Shown piece after piece: positions 16,665 through 24,840 of a stretch of 64,000 bases of DNA; positions within the stretch are counted from its first letter, which is position 1, and each line of letters starts with the position of its first letter. Both the position numbers and the translations under genes were made by a program. The DNA is from Mucilaginibacter empetricola. GTDB lineage: Bacteria; Bacteroidota; Bacteroidia; Sphingobacteriales; Sphingobacteriaceae. The stretch covers positions 124,001-188,000 of the forward strand of contig NZ_JANUBZ010000007.1 of the NCBI RefSeq assembly GCF_024808665.1, read 5' to 3'. The notes beneath the pieces were generated by a model that saw only the letters and a program-made list of their open reading frames with translations, ran no database searches and had not been told where the DNA came from.

Positions 16665-16850
16665 ATTAATTGGTGGGCGTAAATTACAATTTTCCTGAAT
16701 AACTGGTTATATCAAAAAAAGATTTTGTCAAATTTTAAAAAGTCACAACATCTTTTTAAAATTTTCTTTATCGGTATACAATTCAACTATGCTGAAAACA
16801 TCTGTCAATTACACATACGTCCACAATGTTTTGAGAGTTGCCCAGAGAAA

Positions 16851-17351
16851 TTACAAACCCAACTGTGCTATATCCGCCATCGGCAGAAACATCTTTCCAC
16901 TGTCGGGCAACAGGATAAAGCCAAATTTATTGTAAAAGGCAACCGCATCATCATCTAAGGGGTCAACAACCACTCCAATTGATCCTAAACTTTCACCAGC
17001 AACAGCAAAGCTTCGTTTCAGGGCATCTATTAACAAGATACCGCCTAAGCCCTTTCCCTTAAATTTTGCATCGACCGCCAATCGCCCCAACAAGGTTACC
17101 GGCAGCGCTTTATAAGAGCCTGGCATTTTTTTCCTAATCGCCTCCGGCATCATTTCGACGGGGACGGATGAGCTGGAAAGTGTATAGTAACCTTTTATTG
17201 TGGTTTCCTCAGTCAACACAAAAACTACAGATAGTTTTCGTTTAACATCCTGGATTGCCTGCATATGCAGGTAATTATCCAACATCACTTTGCCGCAGCT
17301 AAAAGCCTTTTTATTTAAAGAAGAGTTCAGCAGTTCTATTTTGACGCTCAT
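16851..17351 (-). CDS. GNAT acetyltransferase toxin, TacT-like
   Basis: 166 residues: FSCGKVMLDNYLHMQAIQD (substrate-side helices), VFVLTEETTIKGYYTLSSSSVP, then the acetyl-CoA loop LGRLAVDAKFKGKGLGGIL with the R/Q-x-x-G-x-G/A-type motif, and AFYNKFGFILLPD near the end. This is the organisation of TacT/AtaT toxins that acetylate the amino group of charged tRNAs. Overlaps its antitoxin by 4 bases. Assignment as a toxin rests on the DUF1778 partner. Confidence 0.88.
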   Translation of the reverse strand: MSVKIELLNSSLNKKAFSCGKVMLDNYLHMQAIQDVKRKLSVVFVLTEETTIKGYYTLSSSSVPVEMMPEAIRKKMPGSYKALPVTLLGRLAVDAKFKGKGLGGILLIDALKRSFAVAGESLGSIGVVVDPLDDDAVAFYNKFGFILLPDSGKMFLPMADIAQLGL

Positions 17352-17644
17352 TTATTCTCCTGCATAAATATTTTGTAGCGTTGGGCAGTGTCACGTAATT
17401 TTTGATTGGGGCCTGGGGGATTCATCAATGCATCAAAAAATATTTCACGATCTTTTTCTGATGCCAGGATGGTATTATGCTCCTCAATAATAGCATTGGC
17501 TTTTTCCTGCACTGCATTCATAATAAAATCTGTCAGTGTTCTAAACCCTCCTAAACTGGCTGCATATTCAAAAAGTTGCTTTTGGGCTTTGGGTATTTTC
17601 GCATCAAACCGGGCTTTCTCCGATAGCGTTAATTGCTTTTCCAT
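17348..17644 (-). CDS. DUF1778 antitoxin, TacA-like
   Basis: 98 residues with a ribbon-helix-helix N-terminus (ARFDAKIPKAQKQLFEYAAS then FRTLTDFIMNAVQEKAN) and a C-terminal tail (FFDALMNPPGPNQKLRDTA) containing the conserved FxxALxxPPxPNxxL neutralising segment. Pairs with the GNAT toxin and should repress its own promoter together with it. Confidence 0.92.
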   Translation of the reverse strand: MEKQLTLSEKARFDAKIPKAQKQLFEYAASLGGFRTLTDFIMNAVQEKANAIIEEHNTILASEKDREIFFDALMNPPGPNQKLRDTAQRYKIFMQENK

Positions 17645-17661
17645 AAAAGTTTCTCCAACGG

Positions 17662-17693
17662 TAAATATACGGAAATAATCCGTACAATAACAA
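17662..17693 (-). promoter_or_regulatory. Promoter with internal palindrome for the tacA-tacT-type pair
   Basis: On the minus strand, TTG, 21 bases, TATATTTA (7 of 8 of TAnnTTTG), ending 17 bases before the antitoxin ATG. Between the boxes is the inverted repeat TACGGA-AATAA-TCCGTA (17668-17684), well placed as an operator for a ribbon-helix-helix repressor. Confidence 0.6.
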
Positions 17694-17729
17694 AATCAAA
17701 TAAATTTCAAAAATATTTTCAAAACAGTA

Positions 17730-17760
17730 TTGCCTAATTCACATAAAATCCTGATATTTG
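17730..17760 (+). promoter_or_regulatory. Promoter of rpmB operon
   Basis: TTG at 17730-17732, 20-base spacer, GATATTTG (7 of 8 of TAnnTTTG) at 17753-17760, 39 bases before the rpmB ATG. Matches the Bacteroidetes primary-sigma pattern. Confidence 0.65.
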
Positions 17761-17799
17761 CAAACTCTTTACAAAAGGGGATAATTAAAAAGATTTGTC

Positions 17800-18033
17800 A
17801 TGTCAAGAATTTGTGATCTAACAGGAAAAGGATCTTTAGTTGGTAACAACGTTTCTAACTCAAACGTTAAAACCAAACGCAGATTTCATCCAAACTTAAA
17901 ACTTAAGAAGTTTTATATTCCTGAAGAAGATAAATGGATTACCTTAAAGGTATCTACTTCTGCTGTTAAAACTATCAGCAAAAACGGTATAACTGCATGT
18001 ATCAATAAATTTGTTAAAAAAGGATACATTTAA
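17800..18033 (+). CDS. rpmB: 50S ribosomal protein L28
   Basis: 77 residues, the normal length: [20 protein letters not shown] at the N-terminus, then [15 protein letters not shown] and [14 protein letters not shown]. Large-subunit protein. First of rpmB-rpmG-DUF4295, an arrangement regularly seen in Bacteroidetes. Confidence 0.98.
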   Translation: MSRICDLTGKGSLVGNNVSNSNVKTKRRFHPNLKLKKFYIPEEDKWITLKVSTSAVKTISKNGITACINKFVKKGYI

Positions 18034-18102
18034 TAGATGAGTAGTGATGGGCCAGTAGTGATACTTGTCTGTATTAACAATCACTTCTAAAAATAAAAGA
18101 AA

Positions 18103-18285
18103 ATGGCTAAGAAAGGCAACAGAGTTCAGGTAATTTTAGAATGCACCGAGCATAAAACAAGCGGCATGCCTGGTATGTCTCGCTACATTACTACCAAGAA
18201 CAAGAAAAATACAACTGAAAGGTTAGAATTAAAGAAATTCAACCCGGTATTGAGAAAAGTGACAGTTCACAAAGAAATTAAGTAA
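18103..18285 (+). CDS. rpmG: 50S ribosomal protein L33
   Basis: 60 residues: [34 protein letters not shown] and [14 protein letters not shown]. Only one Cys, so it is the zinc-free form. Lies 69 bases after rpmB and 38 bases before the DUF4295 gene in one transcript. Confidence 0.97.
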   Translation: MAKKGNRVQVILECTEHKTSGMPGMSRYITTKNKKNTTERLELKKFNPVLRKVTVHKEIK

Positions 18286-18323
18286 TCGTTATTATTTAAT
18301 TAATAACCATAATTTAAAACAAC

Positions 18324-18482
18324 ATGGCAAAGAAAGTAGTTGCAACCCTGAAAGTAGCAGGTAAAGGAAAAGAATATTCAAAAGTAATCACAATGATTAA
18401 GTCGCCTGTAACAGGAGCTTATTCATTTAAAGAACAAATTGTGCCTAACGATAACGTTAAGGACGCAATTTCCGGAAAATAA
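18324..18482 (+). CDS. DUF4295 family small protein
   Basis: 52 residues starting MAKKVVATLKVAGKGKEY, continuing SKVITMIKSPVTGAYSF and ending KDAISGK. This is the DUF4295 family, found almost only in Bacteroidetes directly after rpmB and rpmG; its basic character and context point to the ribosome. Followed by a hairpin at 18509-18540. Confidence 0.9.
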   Translation: MAKKVVATLKVAGKGKEYSKVITMIKSPVTGAYSFKEQIVPNDNVKDAISGK

Positions 18483-18508
18483 ACCCGGTTACTTGATAAA
18501 ATATATAA

Positions 18509-18542
18509 AAGCCATCTTGTTTATTACGAGAAGGCTTTTTTT
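18509..18542 (+). terminator. Terminator of the rpmB-rpmG-DUF4295 operon
   Basis: AAAGCC...GGCTTTTTTT with an imperfect inner stem and a seven-T tail, 27 bases after the DUF4295 stop. Confidence 0.65.
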
Positions 18543-18559
18543 GTTGATATAATATTGAT

Positions 18560-18762
18560 GTGCAAATAGGTGAATGTGAAAATGTGCAAATAAGTGAATG
18601 TGCAGATATGCAAATGATTTTAAAGTAAAATGAAACTTTAATTATGTCAGTTTGCTTATAATCTGAATATTTAAAATCCGCACATTTGCACATCTGAAAT
18701 TTGCTTATAATCTGAACATTTAAAATCCGCACATTTGCACATCTGAAATTTGCACATAGAAA
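18560..18762. repeat. Tandem and inverted short repeats upstream of ftsY
   Basis: Two direct copies of a 49-base unit (18651-18699 and 18700-18748, one clear difference: GAATAT/GAACAT) plus a third partial copy of TTTGCACAT. Upstream, GTGCAAATA(A/G)GTGAATGTG occurs twice in the opposite sense of the CACATTTGCACAT parts, so the region can fold into long stems. Confidence 0.75.
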
Positions 18763-18765
18763 AAC

Positions 18766-19731
18766 ATGGGATTATTCGATTTTTTCAAAAAAAAGGAAAA
18801 CACGCCGCAAGAACAAGAGGCGTTGGATACCGGCCTGGAAAAAACCAAGGATAACTTTTTTTCAAAGATCACCAAAGTAATTGCAGGCAAATCAACTGTT
18901 GATGATGATGTGCTGGATGAACTGGAAGAAGTTTTGGTAACATCAGACGTAGGCGTTAAAACCACGCTAAAAATCATCGACCGTATACAGGCGCGTGTTG
19001 CTCAGGATAAATATGTAAACACATCCGAGCTAAACAAACTGCTTAAGGACGAGATCCAACAGCTACTTGCCGAAAACAACAGCAATGATTTTGTAAACTT
19101 TGAGTACGGCAGCCACAAACCATATGTAATTATGGTGGTAGGTGTTAATGGCGTTGGTAAAACCACCACTATTGGCAAACTGGCCAACAAACTTAAAGAA
19201 GCTGGCAACAAAGTAGTTTTAGGCGCAGCCGATACCTTCCGCGCGGCGGCGGTGGCCCAAATACAACTTTGGGGCGAACGTGTTGGCGTAAAAGTAGTAG
19301 CACAGGCCATGGGATCTGATCCCGCTTCTGTTGCTTATGATACTTTGCGCTCTGCAGTAGCAAATGAGGATGATGTGGTGATTATAGATACCGCCGGCCG
19401 CTTGCACAACAAAATCGGGTTGATGAATGAGCTCACCAAAATAAAAAACGTAATGCAAAAGGTAGTACCTGGTGCACCGCATGAAATTTTATTGGTGCTT
19501 GATGCCTCAACCGGGCAAAATGCCATTGAGCAATGCAAACAATTTACCGAAGCTACCGATGTTAACGCCCTGGCCTTAACCAAACTGGATGGCACGGCAA
19601 AAGGTGGTGTGGTAATAGGTATATCTGATCAGTTTAAAATTCCCGTAAAATATATTGGCGTTGGCGAAGGCGTGAATGATCTGCAGTTATTTGATCGTCA
19701 GGCGTTTGTTGATAGCCTTTTTAAACAATAA
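18766..19731 (+). CDS. ftsY: Signal recognition particle receptor FtsY
   Basis: 321 residues. NG GTPase domain: N region about 20-100; G1 GVNGVGKTTTIGKLA, the insertion-box region GAADTFRAAAVAQ, G3 DTAGRLHNK, G4 TKLDGTAKGG, and the C-terminal GVGEGVNDLQLFD. Receives SRP-nascent chain complexes at the inner membrane. The N-terminal acidic A domain is short, as in other Bacteroidetes. Starts right after the short-repeat region and is followed by a small hairpin and rimO. Confidence 0.97.
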   Translation: MGLFDFFKKKENTPQEQEALDTGLEKTKDNFFSKITKVIAGKSTVDDDVLDELEEVLVTSDVGVKTTLKIIDRIQARVAQDKYVNTSELNKLLKDEIQQLLAENNSNDFVNFEYGSHKPYVIMVVGVNGVGKTTTIGKLANKLKEAGNKVVLGAADTFRAAAVAQIQLWGERVGVKVVAQAMGSDPASVAYDTLRSAVANEDDVVIIDTAGRLHNKIGLMNELTKIKNVMQKVVPGAPHEILLVLDASTGQNAIEQCKQFTEATDVNALALTKLDGTAKGGVVIGISDQFKIPVKYIGVGEGVNDLQLFDRQAFVDSLFKQ

Positions 19732-19746
19732 AATATTAAATACCGT

Positions 19747-19772
19747 CATTGCGAGGTACGAAGCAATGACGC
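19747..19772. repeat. Small inverted repeat between ftsY and rimO
   Basis: GTCATTGC and GCAATGAC arms separated by GAGGTACGAA; this resembles the CGTCATTGCGAGG-type intergenic repeat common in many genomes. It covers the most upstream possible rimO start. Confidence 0.7.
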
Positions 19773-19787
19773 ATGGATAGTGGTGCA

Positions 19788-21122
19788 ATGAGGACAAAAG
19801 AAATTAGTAAGCCTGTAGTAAAATCAAAACCACGTGTAAACGTGGTTACCCTGGGCTGCAGCAAAAATATTTACGATTCTGAGATCCTGATGGGTCAACT
19901 TAAAGGTAACCATTTTGATGTGGTGCATGAGGCTGAAAAGGTGGGCAAGGACGATATTATTGTAATTAATACCTGCGGTTTTATCGATAACGCCAAGCAG
20001 GAATCTATCGATACCATTTTACAATACAGCGAGCTGAAAGATCAGGGCAAGGTAGGCAAGGTGATTGTTACCGGCTGCCTTTCTGAACGTTACAAACCCG
20101 AGCTGGAAGCAGAGATTACTAACGTTGATGCCTATTTTGGTACTAACGATCTGCAAAACCTGCTGAAATCAGTAGGTGCCGATTATAAGCACGAGTTAAT
20201 TGGTGAGCGCTTATTGACCACCCCCTCCCACTTTGCTTATTTTAAAATTGCCGAGGGCTGTAACCGCCCATGCTCCTTCTGTGCTATCCCGCTGATGCGC
20301 GGCAAACATTTAAGTCAGCCAATTGATCAGTTGGTAAAGGATGCCCAAAACCTGGTTAAAAACGGCACCAAAGAACTGATATTAATTGCCCAGGATTTAA
20401 CCTATTACGGATTAGATCTCTATGGCAAACGTAATCTGGATGAATTGCTGCGCCGCCTGTCTGATGTAAACGGCGTAGAGTGGATCAGGCTGCAATATGC
20501 TTATCCTTCCGGCTTTCCGATGGAGATTCTGGATGTGATGAATGAGCGCGATAATATCTGCAAATACATGGATATGCCATTGCAGCACATCAGCGATAAT
20601 ATGCTGAAATCAATGCGCCGTGGTATCACCAAACAAAAAACCATTGATGTAGTAAACGAAATACGCGATAAAGTGCCCGGCATTGCGATGCGTACTACGC
20701 TGATTACCGGCTATCCCGGCGAAACACAGCAGGACTTTGAAGAGATGCAGCAATGGGTTGAAGAAACCAAATTCGATCGCCTGGGCTGCTTCACCTACTC
20801 GCACGAAGAAAAAACACATGCCCATTCCCTTGTTGATGATGTTCCCGATGAAGTAAAACAGGAACGTGCCGATGCTATTATGGAAATTCAGCAAGGCATC
20901 AGCTTTGATAAAAACCAGGAGAAAATTGGCCACACCTATAAAGTGTTGATTGATAAAAAAGACGGCGATTACTTTGTTGGCCGTACCGAATACGATTCGC
21001 CCGAGGTAGATAACGAGGTTTTAATTGATGCCAGCATTGATTATGCAACCGTTGGCAGCTTTGTGAATGTAAAGATCGATACTGCCGAAGACTTTGATCT
21101 TTATGGACATATTGTAAAATAA
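19788..21122 (+). CDS. rimO: Ribosomal protein S12 methylthiotransferase RimO
   Basis: Radical-SAM enzyme adding a methylthio group to the conserved Asp of ribosomal protein S12. 444 residues from ATG 19788; an ATG at 19773 lies next to the hairpin and is less likely. UPF0004 N-domain with Cys in TLGCSKNIYDSEI, INTCGFIDNAK and VTGCLSERY (second 4Fe-4S cluster), radical-SAM motif CNRPCSFCAIP (CxxxCxxC), and a C-terminal TRAM domain about 375-440. Confidence 0.96.
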   Translation: MRTKEISKPVVKSKPRVNVVTLGCSKNIYDSEILMGQLKGNHFDVVHEAEKVGKDDIIVINTCGFIDNAKQESIDTILQYSELKDQGKVGKVIVTGCLSERYKPELEAEITNVDAYFGTNDLQNLLKSVGADYKHELIGERLLTTPSHFAYFKIAEGCNRPCSFCAIPLMRGKHLSQPIDQLVKDAQNLVKNGTKELILIAQDLTYYGLDLYGKRNLDELLRRLSDVNGVEWIRLQYAYPSGFPMEILDVMNERDNICKYMDMPLQHISDNMLKSMRRGITKQKTIDVVNEIRDKVPGIAMRTTLITGYPGETQQDFEEMQQWVEETKFDRLGCFTYSHEEKTHAHSLVDDVPDEVKQERADAIMEIQQGISFDKNQEKIGHTYKVLIDKKDGDYFVGRTEYDSPEVDNEVLIDASIDYATVGSFVNVKIDTAEDFDLYGHIVK

Positions 21123-21241
21123 ACAGTTTTTATTTCCCTGATTTCCATTTTAGAAATTTAAAAATCTAAATTCGACCTTAGCATTTAAAAGATGCTCATA
21201 AGTTTGTCCCGAAATTGGATTTCAAAATCCGAAATCGAACA

Positions 21242-21278
21242 TCCGACCGCGTGACGCCTTAGCTTTAGCGGTGGCGCA
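21242..21278. repeat. Dispersed GC-rich repeat, copy 1
   Basis: TCCGACCGCGTG followed by a segment ending CTTTAGCGGTGGCGCA. The same two blocks occur at 24796-24826 with a 6-base shorter middle. Self-complementary in part (GGCGCA/GCGC). Confidence 0.65.
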
Positions 21279-21293
21279 AATTAGAAATCAACA

Positions 21294-22910
21294 ATGGACT
21301 CAGCCTGTATAGACTACAAAGAAACGGGATACTTCTCCCAAACCATATCCAACTACCTGGATGATATTCCTGAACTTCGCTCGTTTTATAGTCACCGGCC
21401 CGATATGCAGGGCTTTGCTGATTTATTGAAAAATAAAAAAGTAATAGCCGATCGCGATATATTGGCCACCGTTTTAGATCATCAATATGGCATTGATCTT
21501 AAAGAAGATAAACGGTTTTATAGTACTGAAGAATGGCCATTGGTTTGGAAAAATATCGACCTTTTATCAAAAGAAAACACCTATACCGTAACCACCGGCC
21601 ATCAACTCAATATCTTCGCCGGGCCGCTGTATTTTATTTATAAAATTGTAACGGCCATTAAATTATCGCGCCAGCTAAAAGAACAATTCCCCGATAAAAA
21701 CTTCGTTCCGGTTTACTGGATGGCATCCGAAGACCACGACTTTGCTGAGATTAACTATACCAATATTGGCGGCAAAAAAGTGCACTGGTGGTATGAAGCC
21801 TACGGCGCTACCGGGCGTATTAACCCCGAAACTATGCGCCAGGCTATAAACCAGTATAAAGGCGCTTTGGGGATAAACGATCATGCCAGCGAGCTTGCAA
21901 CAATAGTAGAAACAGCCTACACCAAATTTGATAAACTGGCCGATGCTACCCGTTACCTGGTAAACGCACTATTTGGTCAGTATGGTTTGGTAATTATTGA
22001 TGCTGATGATCATCGGTTTAAAAAACAGTTTGCGTCTATCATTAAGCGTGATATTATTGAGCAAAACAGCTTTAAAAACATCAGCGCCACTAATGAACAG
22101 TTGCATCAGCTGGGTGTTCATATCCAGGTAAACCCACGCGAAATAAACTTCTTTTACCTGTTAGATGGTTTGCGCGAGCGCATTGTTTTTGAAAACGACA
22201 GCTACCAGGTACTGAATAGCGAGATCCGTTTTACGGAAGCTGAATTAAAGCAGGAAATTAAACAATATCCGGAAAGATTTAGTCCGAATGTGGTAATGCG
22301 CCCGCTTTACCAGGAATGTATTTTGCCCAATATAGCTTACATTGGCGGCGGTGCTGAGGTGGTTTACTGGCTGGAGCTAAAATCAAACTTTGATTTTTAT
22401 AAGGTTGATTTCCCGATACTGATATTAAGAAACTCTGGTTTGGTTATCGGGAAGGAAACGGCATCCAAAATTGCAAAAATGGAACTTGCCCCTGCCGATC
22501 TGTTTAAAAGTAGCGACGACATTAAAAATTGTTGGGTAAAAAAGCACAGCAAACATACCTTAAGTTTAACCGAAGAGTGGCGCGAACTAAGCAGCGTTTT
22601 TGAAAAAATAAAACTGCGCGCCCACAAAATTGACAGCACGCTGGTTCCCTCAACTGATGCCGTGCAAGCCCGACTGAAACATGCCATTGATAACCTGGAA
22701 AAAAAGCTGGTAAAAGCCGAAAAAGCAAACTACCATACCCGGTTGGAGCAGGTAGAACACATTAAAGCGGATATTTTCCCAAAAGACGGCTTGCAGGAGC
22801 GCACAGAAAACTTTGGCTTGTTTTATGTTAAATGGGGACAGCATTTTATTGATGAACTGATCCGCAATTTTGAACCCCTAGATTTTAAGTTTACGGTGCT
22901 AACGGAGTAG
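21294..22910 (+). CDS. bshC: Bacillithiol biosynthesis cysteine-adding enzyme BshC
   Basis: 538 residues matching BshC, the enzyme thought to add Cys to glucosaminyl-malate in bacillithiol synthesis. Rossmann-like core with the signature TTGHQLNIFAGPLYFIYKI, PVYWMASEDHDFAEIN, and LILRNSGLVI, plus a long C-terminal coiled coil (about 450-520). Bacillithiol is known in Bacteroidetes as well as Firmicutes. bshA and bshB are not in the window. Confidence 0.94.
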   Translation: MDSACIDYKETGYFSQTISNYLDDIPELRSFYSHRPDMQGFADLLKNKKVIADRDILATVLDHQYGIDLKEDKRFYSTEEWPLVWKNIDLLSKENTYTVTTGHQLNIFAGPLYFIYKIVTAIKLSRQLKEQFPDKNFVPVYWMASEDHDFAEINYTNIGGKKVHWWYEAYGATGRINPETMRQAINQYKGALGINDHASELATIVETAYTKFDKLADATRYLVNALFGQYGLVIIDADDHRFKKQFASIIKRDIIEQNSFKNISATNEQLHQLGVHIQVNPREINFFYLLDGLRERIVFENDSYQVLNSEIRFTEAELKQEIKQYPERFSPNVVMRPLYQECILPNIAYIGGGAEVVYWLELKSNFDFYKVDFPILILRNSGLVIGKETASKIAKMELAPADLFKSSDDIKNCWVKKHSKHTLSLTEEWRELSSVFEKIKLRAHKIDSTLVPSTDAVQARLKHAIDNLEKKLVKAEKANYHTRLEQVEHIKADIFPKDGLQERTENFGLFYVKWGQHFIDELIRNFEPLDFKFTVLTE

Positions 22911-22929
22911 GTAAAAGATATTTTACCCT

Positions 22930-23026
22930 TTTGTCATCCCGATGAAAGAGGGATCTTCTTCTGGCGACCAGTCTACCGCATACTCATCGCGAGTAGAAGA
23001 TATTTCACTGCGTTCAATATGACAAA
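22930..23026. repeat. Inverted-repeat intergenic unit with TTTGTCAT ends
   Basis: Ends in TTTGTCAT and ATGACAAA, with further paired blocks (GGATCTTCTTC against GTAGAAGATATTTC). The pattern GTCAT-CCCGA...GGGATCTTC matches common Bacteroidetes intergenic repeats. Non-coding; lies between bshC and the hydrolase. Confidence 0.65.
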
Positions 23027-23074
23027 GCGTATTGGAGAATCGTGCTTTCCACCAAAAGTTTTATTTTTACCGTC

Positions 23075-23611
23075 ATGACCTTTAACTCCACCATCCTCAT
23101 CATCCCCGGCCTCGGTAACTCAGGTCCTCAACACTGGCAATCGCTTTGGGAAAAGCAGTTTAATTTTATCCGTGTTGAACAAGCCGAATGGGATACCCCC
23201 GTTTGTGCCAACTGGATAGAAAACATCAACAACGAGATAAAAAAACACAACGCTGCCGATGTTATTTTGGTTGGCCATAGTTTAGCTTGTACCACCATTG
23301 CTTATTGGGCGCAGAAATTTAATATCAACATAAAAGCAGCTTTACTGGTTGCACCCAGCGATACCGAAGCCGAAAGCTATCCTCCCGGAACAACCGGCTT
23401 TACGCCCGTTTGTCTAAATAAGATACCATTCCGCACTATTACAGTAACCAGTACCGATGATTTTTATGTAACCTTTGAACGGGCCCAATTTTTTGCAGAT
23501 GCATGGGGCAGCGAATTGATTAACATTGGCGATGCCGGGCACATCAATTTAGCATCGGGATTTGGAGATTGGCCAGCGGGGTTGGAAATTTTAAAATTGT
23601 TAGATAATTAA
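23075..23611 (+). CDS. RBBP9/YdeN-type alpha/beta hydrolase
   Basis: 178 residues from ATG 23075 (the upstream GTG at 23042 adds an unrelated stretch). Small serine hydrolase: LIIPGLGNSGPQHWQSLWE is the family signature, nucleophile in VGHSLACTT, Asp in TSTDDFYVTFE, and His in GDAGHINLASGFGDWPAG. Substrate not known for most members. Confidence 0.93.
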   Translation: MTFNSTILIIPGLGNSGPQHWQSLWEKQFNFIRVEQAEWDTPVCANWIENINNEIKKHNAADVILVGHSLACTTIAYWAQKFNINIKAALLVAPSDTEAESYPPGTTGFTPVCLNKIPFRTITVTSTDDFYVTFERAQFFADAWGSELINIGDAGHINLASGFGDWPAGLEILKLLDN

Positions 23612-23626
23612 TATGGATCGCCAATA

Positions 23627-23659
23627 AAACTTATGAAGTTTTGAAAACTTCGTAAGTTT
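23627..23659. repeat. 33-base palindrome, copy 1
   Basis: Arms AAACTTATGAAGTTTT and AAAACTTCGTAAGTTT around a single G. Differs at one base from the copy at 43656-43688. Positioned after the hydrolase stop and just before the dehydrogenase start. Confidence 0.85.
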
Positions 23660-23674
23660 CGGGTAAGTTTGAGG

Positions 23675-24748
23675 ATGCTAATTTCTGAGTCCGGTTTACG
23701 CACTTTTACCCAAAATATTTTCCTGTCCATGGGCTGTAGCAATGAACATGCTGTGTTGGCAGCTGATGTTTTATTATTGTCAGATCTCAGGGGGATTGAC
23801 TCACATGGCGTAGCCCGCCTGGTAGGCTACGTACGCCTATGGGAAAACAAACGGATAAACGCCACCCCTAACATTACCATAGTTCATGAAACGCCTACCA
23901 CAGCCACTGTAGATGGCGATGCCGGCCTTGGCCTGGTGGTTGCCCCATTTGCTATGCGGCTAGCCATTAAAAAGGCTGAGCAGTATGGCTCGGGCTGGGT
24001 ATCGGTACGCAATTCCAATCATTTTGGCATTGCAGGTTATCATACTTTAATGGCGGTAGAAAAAGATATGATCGGCTACGCTATGACCAATGCCAGTCCG
24101 CTGGTTGCGCCTACTTTTTCAAATGAACGTTTACTGGGTACCAACCCTATTTGCTATGCTTTCCCGGCAGGAAAATATCCGCCGGTGGTGGTTGATATGG
24201 CTACATCGGCCGCGGCAAATGGTAAGCTGGAAATTGCCCAGCGTTTAGGCAAACAAGTGCCCGAAGGCTGGATACAGGATGCGGCCGGTAATTATACTAC
24301 CGATCCGCATGCCTTAAAATCAGGCGGATCTTTGTTACCACTGGGTATCGATCGTGATCATGGCAGTCATAAAGGCTTTGGCTTGAGCGCTACGGTTGAT
24401 ATTCTATCAGCAGTATTATCGGGTGCCAATTATGGCCCTTGGGTACCGCCGTTTGTTGCTTTTTTAGATCCACCTGCCGACCCGGTTGGCCTGGGTATTG
24501 GCCATTTTGTAGGCGCAATGCGGGTTGACGGATTTCGCCCTGTTGATGAATTTAAAACACATATGGATAACTGGATAAACCGCTTTAAATCTGCCTCAAC
24601 TGTTAACCCCGATCAAAAAGTAATTATCCCCGGCGAACCAGAACTGGAAGCCCAATTAGATAGAAAGCAAAACGGCATCCCACTGGTGGACGCCGTTGTA
24701 AATGATTTGAACGGACTGGCCGCTAAGTTTGGAATTAGCCCGCTATAA
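23675..24748 (+). CDS. Ldh2-family malate/lactate/ureidoglycolate dehydrogenase
   Basis: 357 residues from ATG 23675 (a TTG two codons earlier is possible). NAD(P)-dependent oxidoreductase of the Ldh2 family: LRGIDSHGVARLVGYVRLW, SVRNSNHFGIAGYH (catalytic His in NHFG), LGTNPICYAFPAG and DMATSAAANGKLEIA. Reduces or oxidises a 2-hydroxyacid; malate and sulfolactate types cannot be told apart here. Confidence 0.92.
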   Translation: MLISESGLRTFTQNIFLSMGCSNEHAVLAADVLLLSDLRGIDSHGVARLVGYVRLWENKRINATPNITIVHETPTTATVDGDAGLGLVVAPFAMRLAIKKAEQYGSGWVSVRNSNHFGIAGYHTLMAVEKDMIGYAMTNASPLVAPTFSNERLLGTNPICYAFPAGKYPPVVVDMATSAAANGKLEIAQRLGKQVPEGWIQDAAGNYTTDPHALKSGGSLLPLGIDRDHGSHKGFGLSATVDILSAVLSGANYGPWVPPFVAFLDPPADPVGLGIGHFVGAMRVDGFRPVDEFKTHMDNWINRFKSASTVNPDQKVIIPGEPELEAQLDRKQNGIPLVDAVVNDLNGLAAKFGISPL

Positions 24749-24795
24749 TTTCGGATTTTTAGATTGAACCGAAATTTCCATTCCGCAATCGATAT

Positions 24796-24826
24796 TCCGA
24801 CCGCGTGCCGCTTTAGCGGTGGCGCA
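24796..24826. repeat. Dispersed GC-rich repeat, copy 2
   Basis: Same TCCGACCGCGTG and CTTTAGCGGTGGCGCA blocks as 21242-21278, lying 14 bases before the stop of minus-strand lepB. Confidence 0.65.
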
Positions 24827-24840
24827 CTTCCGCAATCCCC

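Noticed and set aside
18457..18732. 91-codon minus-strand frame
   Set aside because: Made of the ftsY-upstream tandem repeats (repeated HSLICTFSHSPIC); overlaps the DUF4295 gene end.
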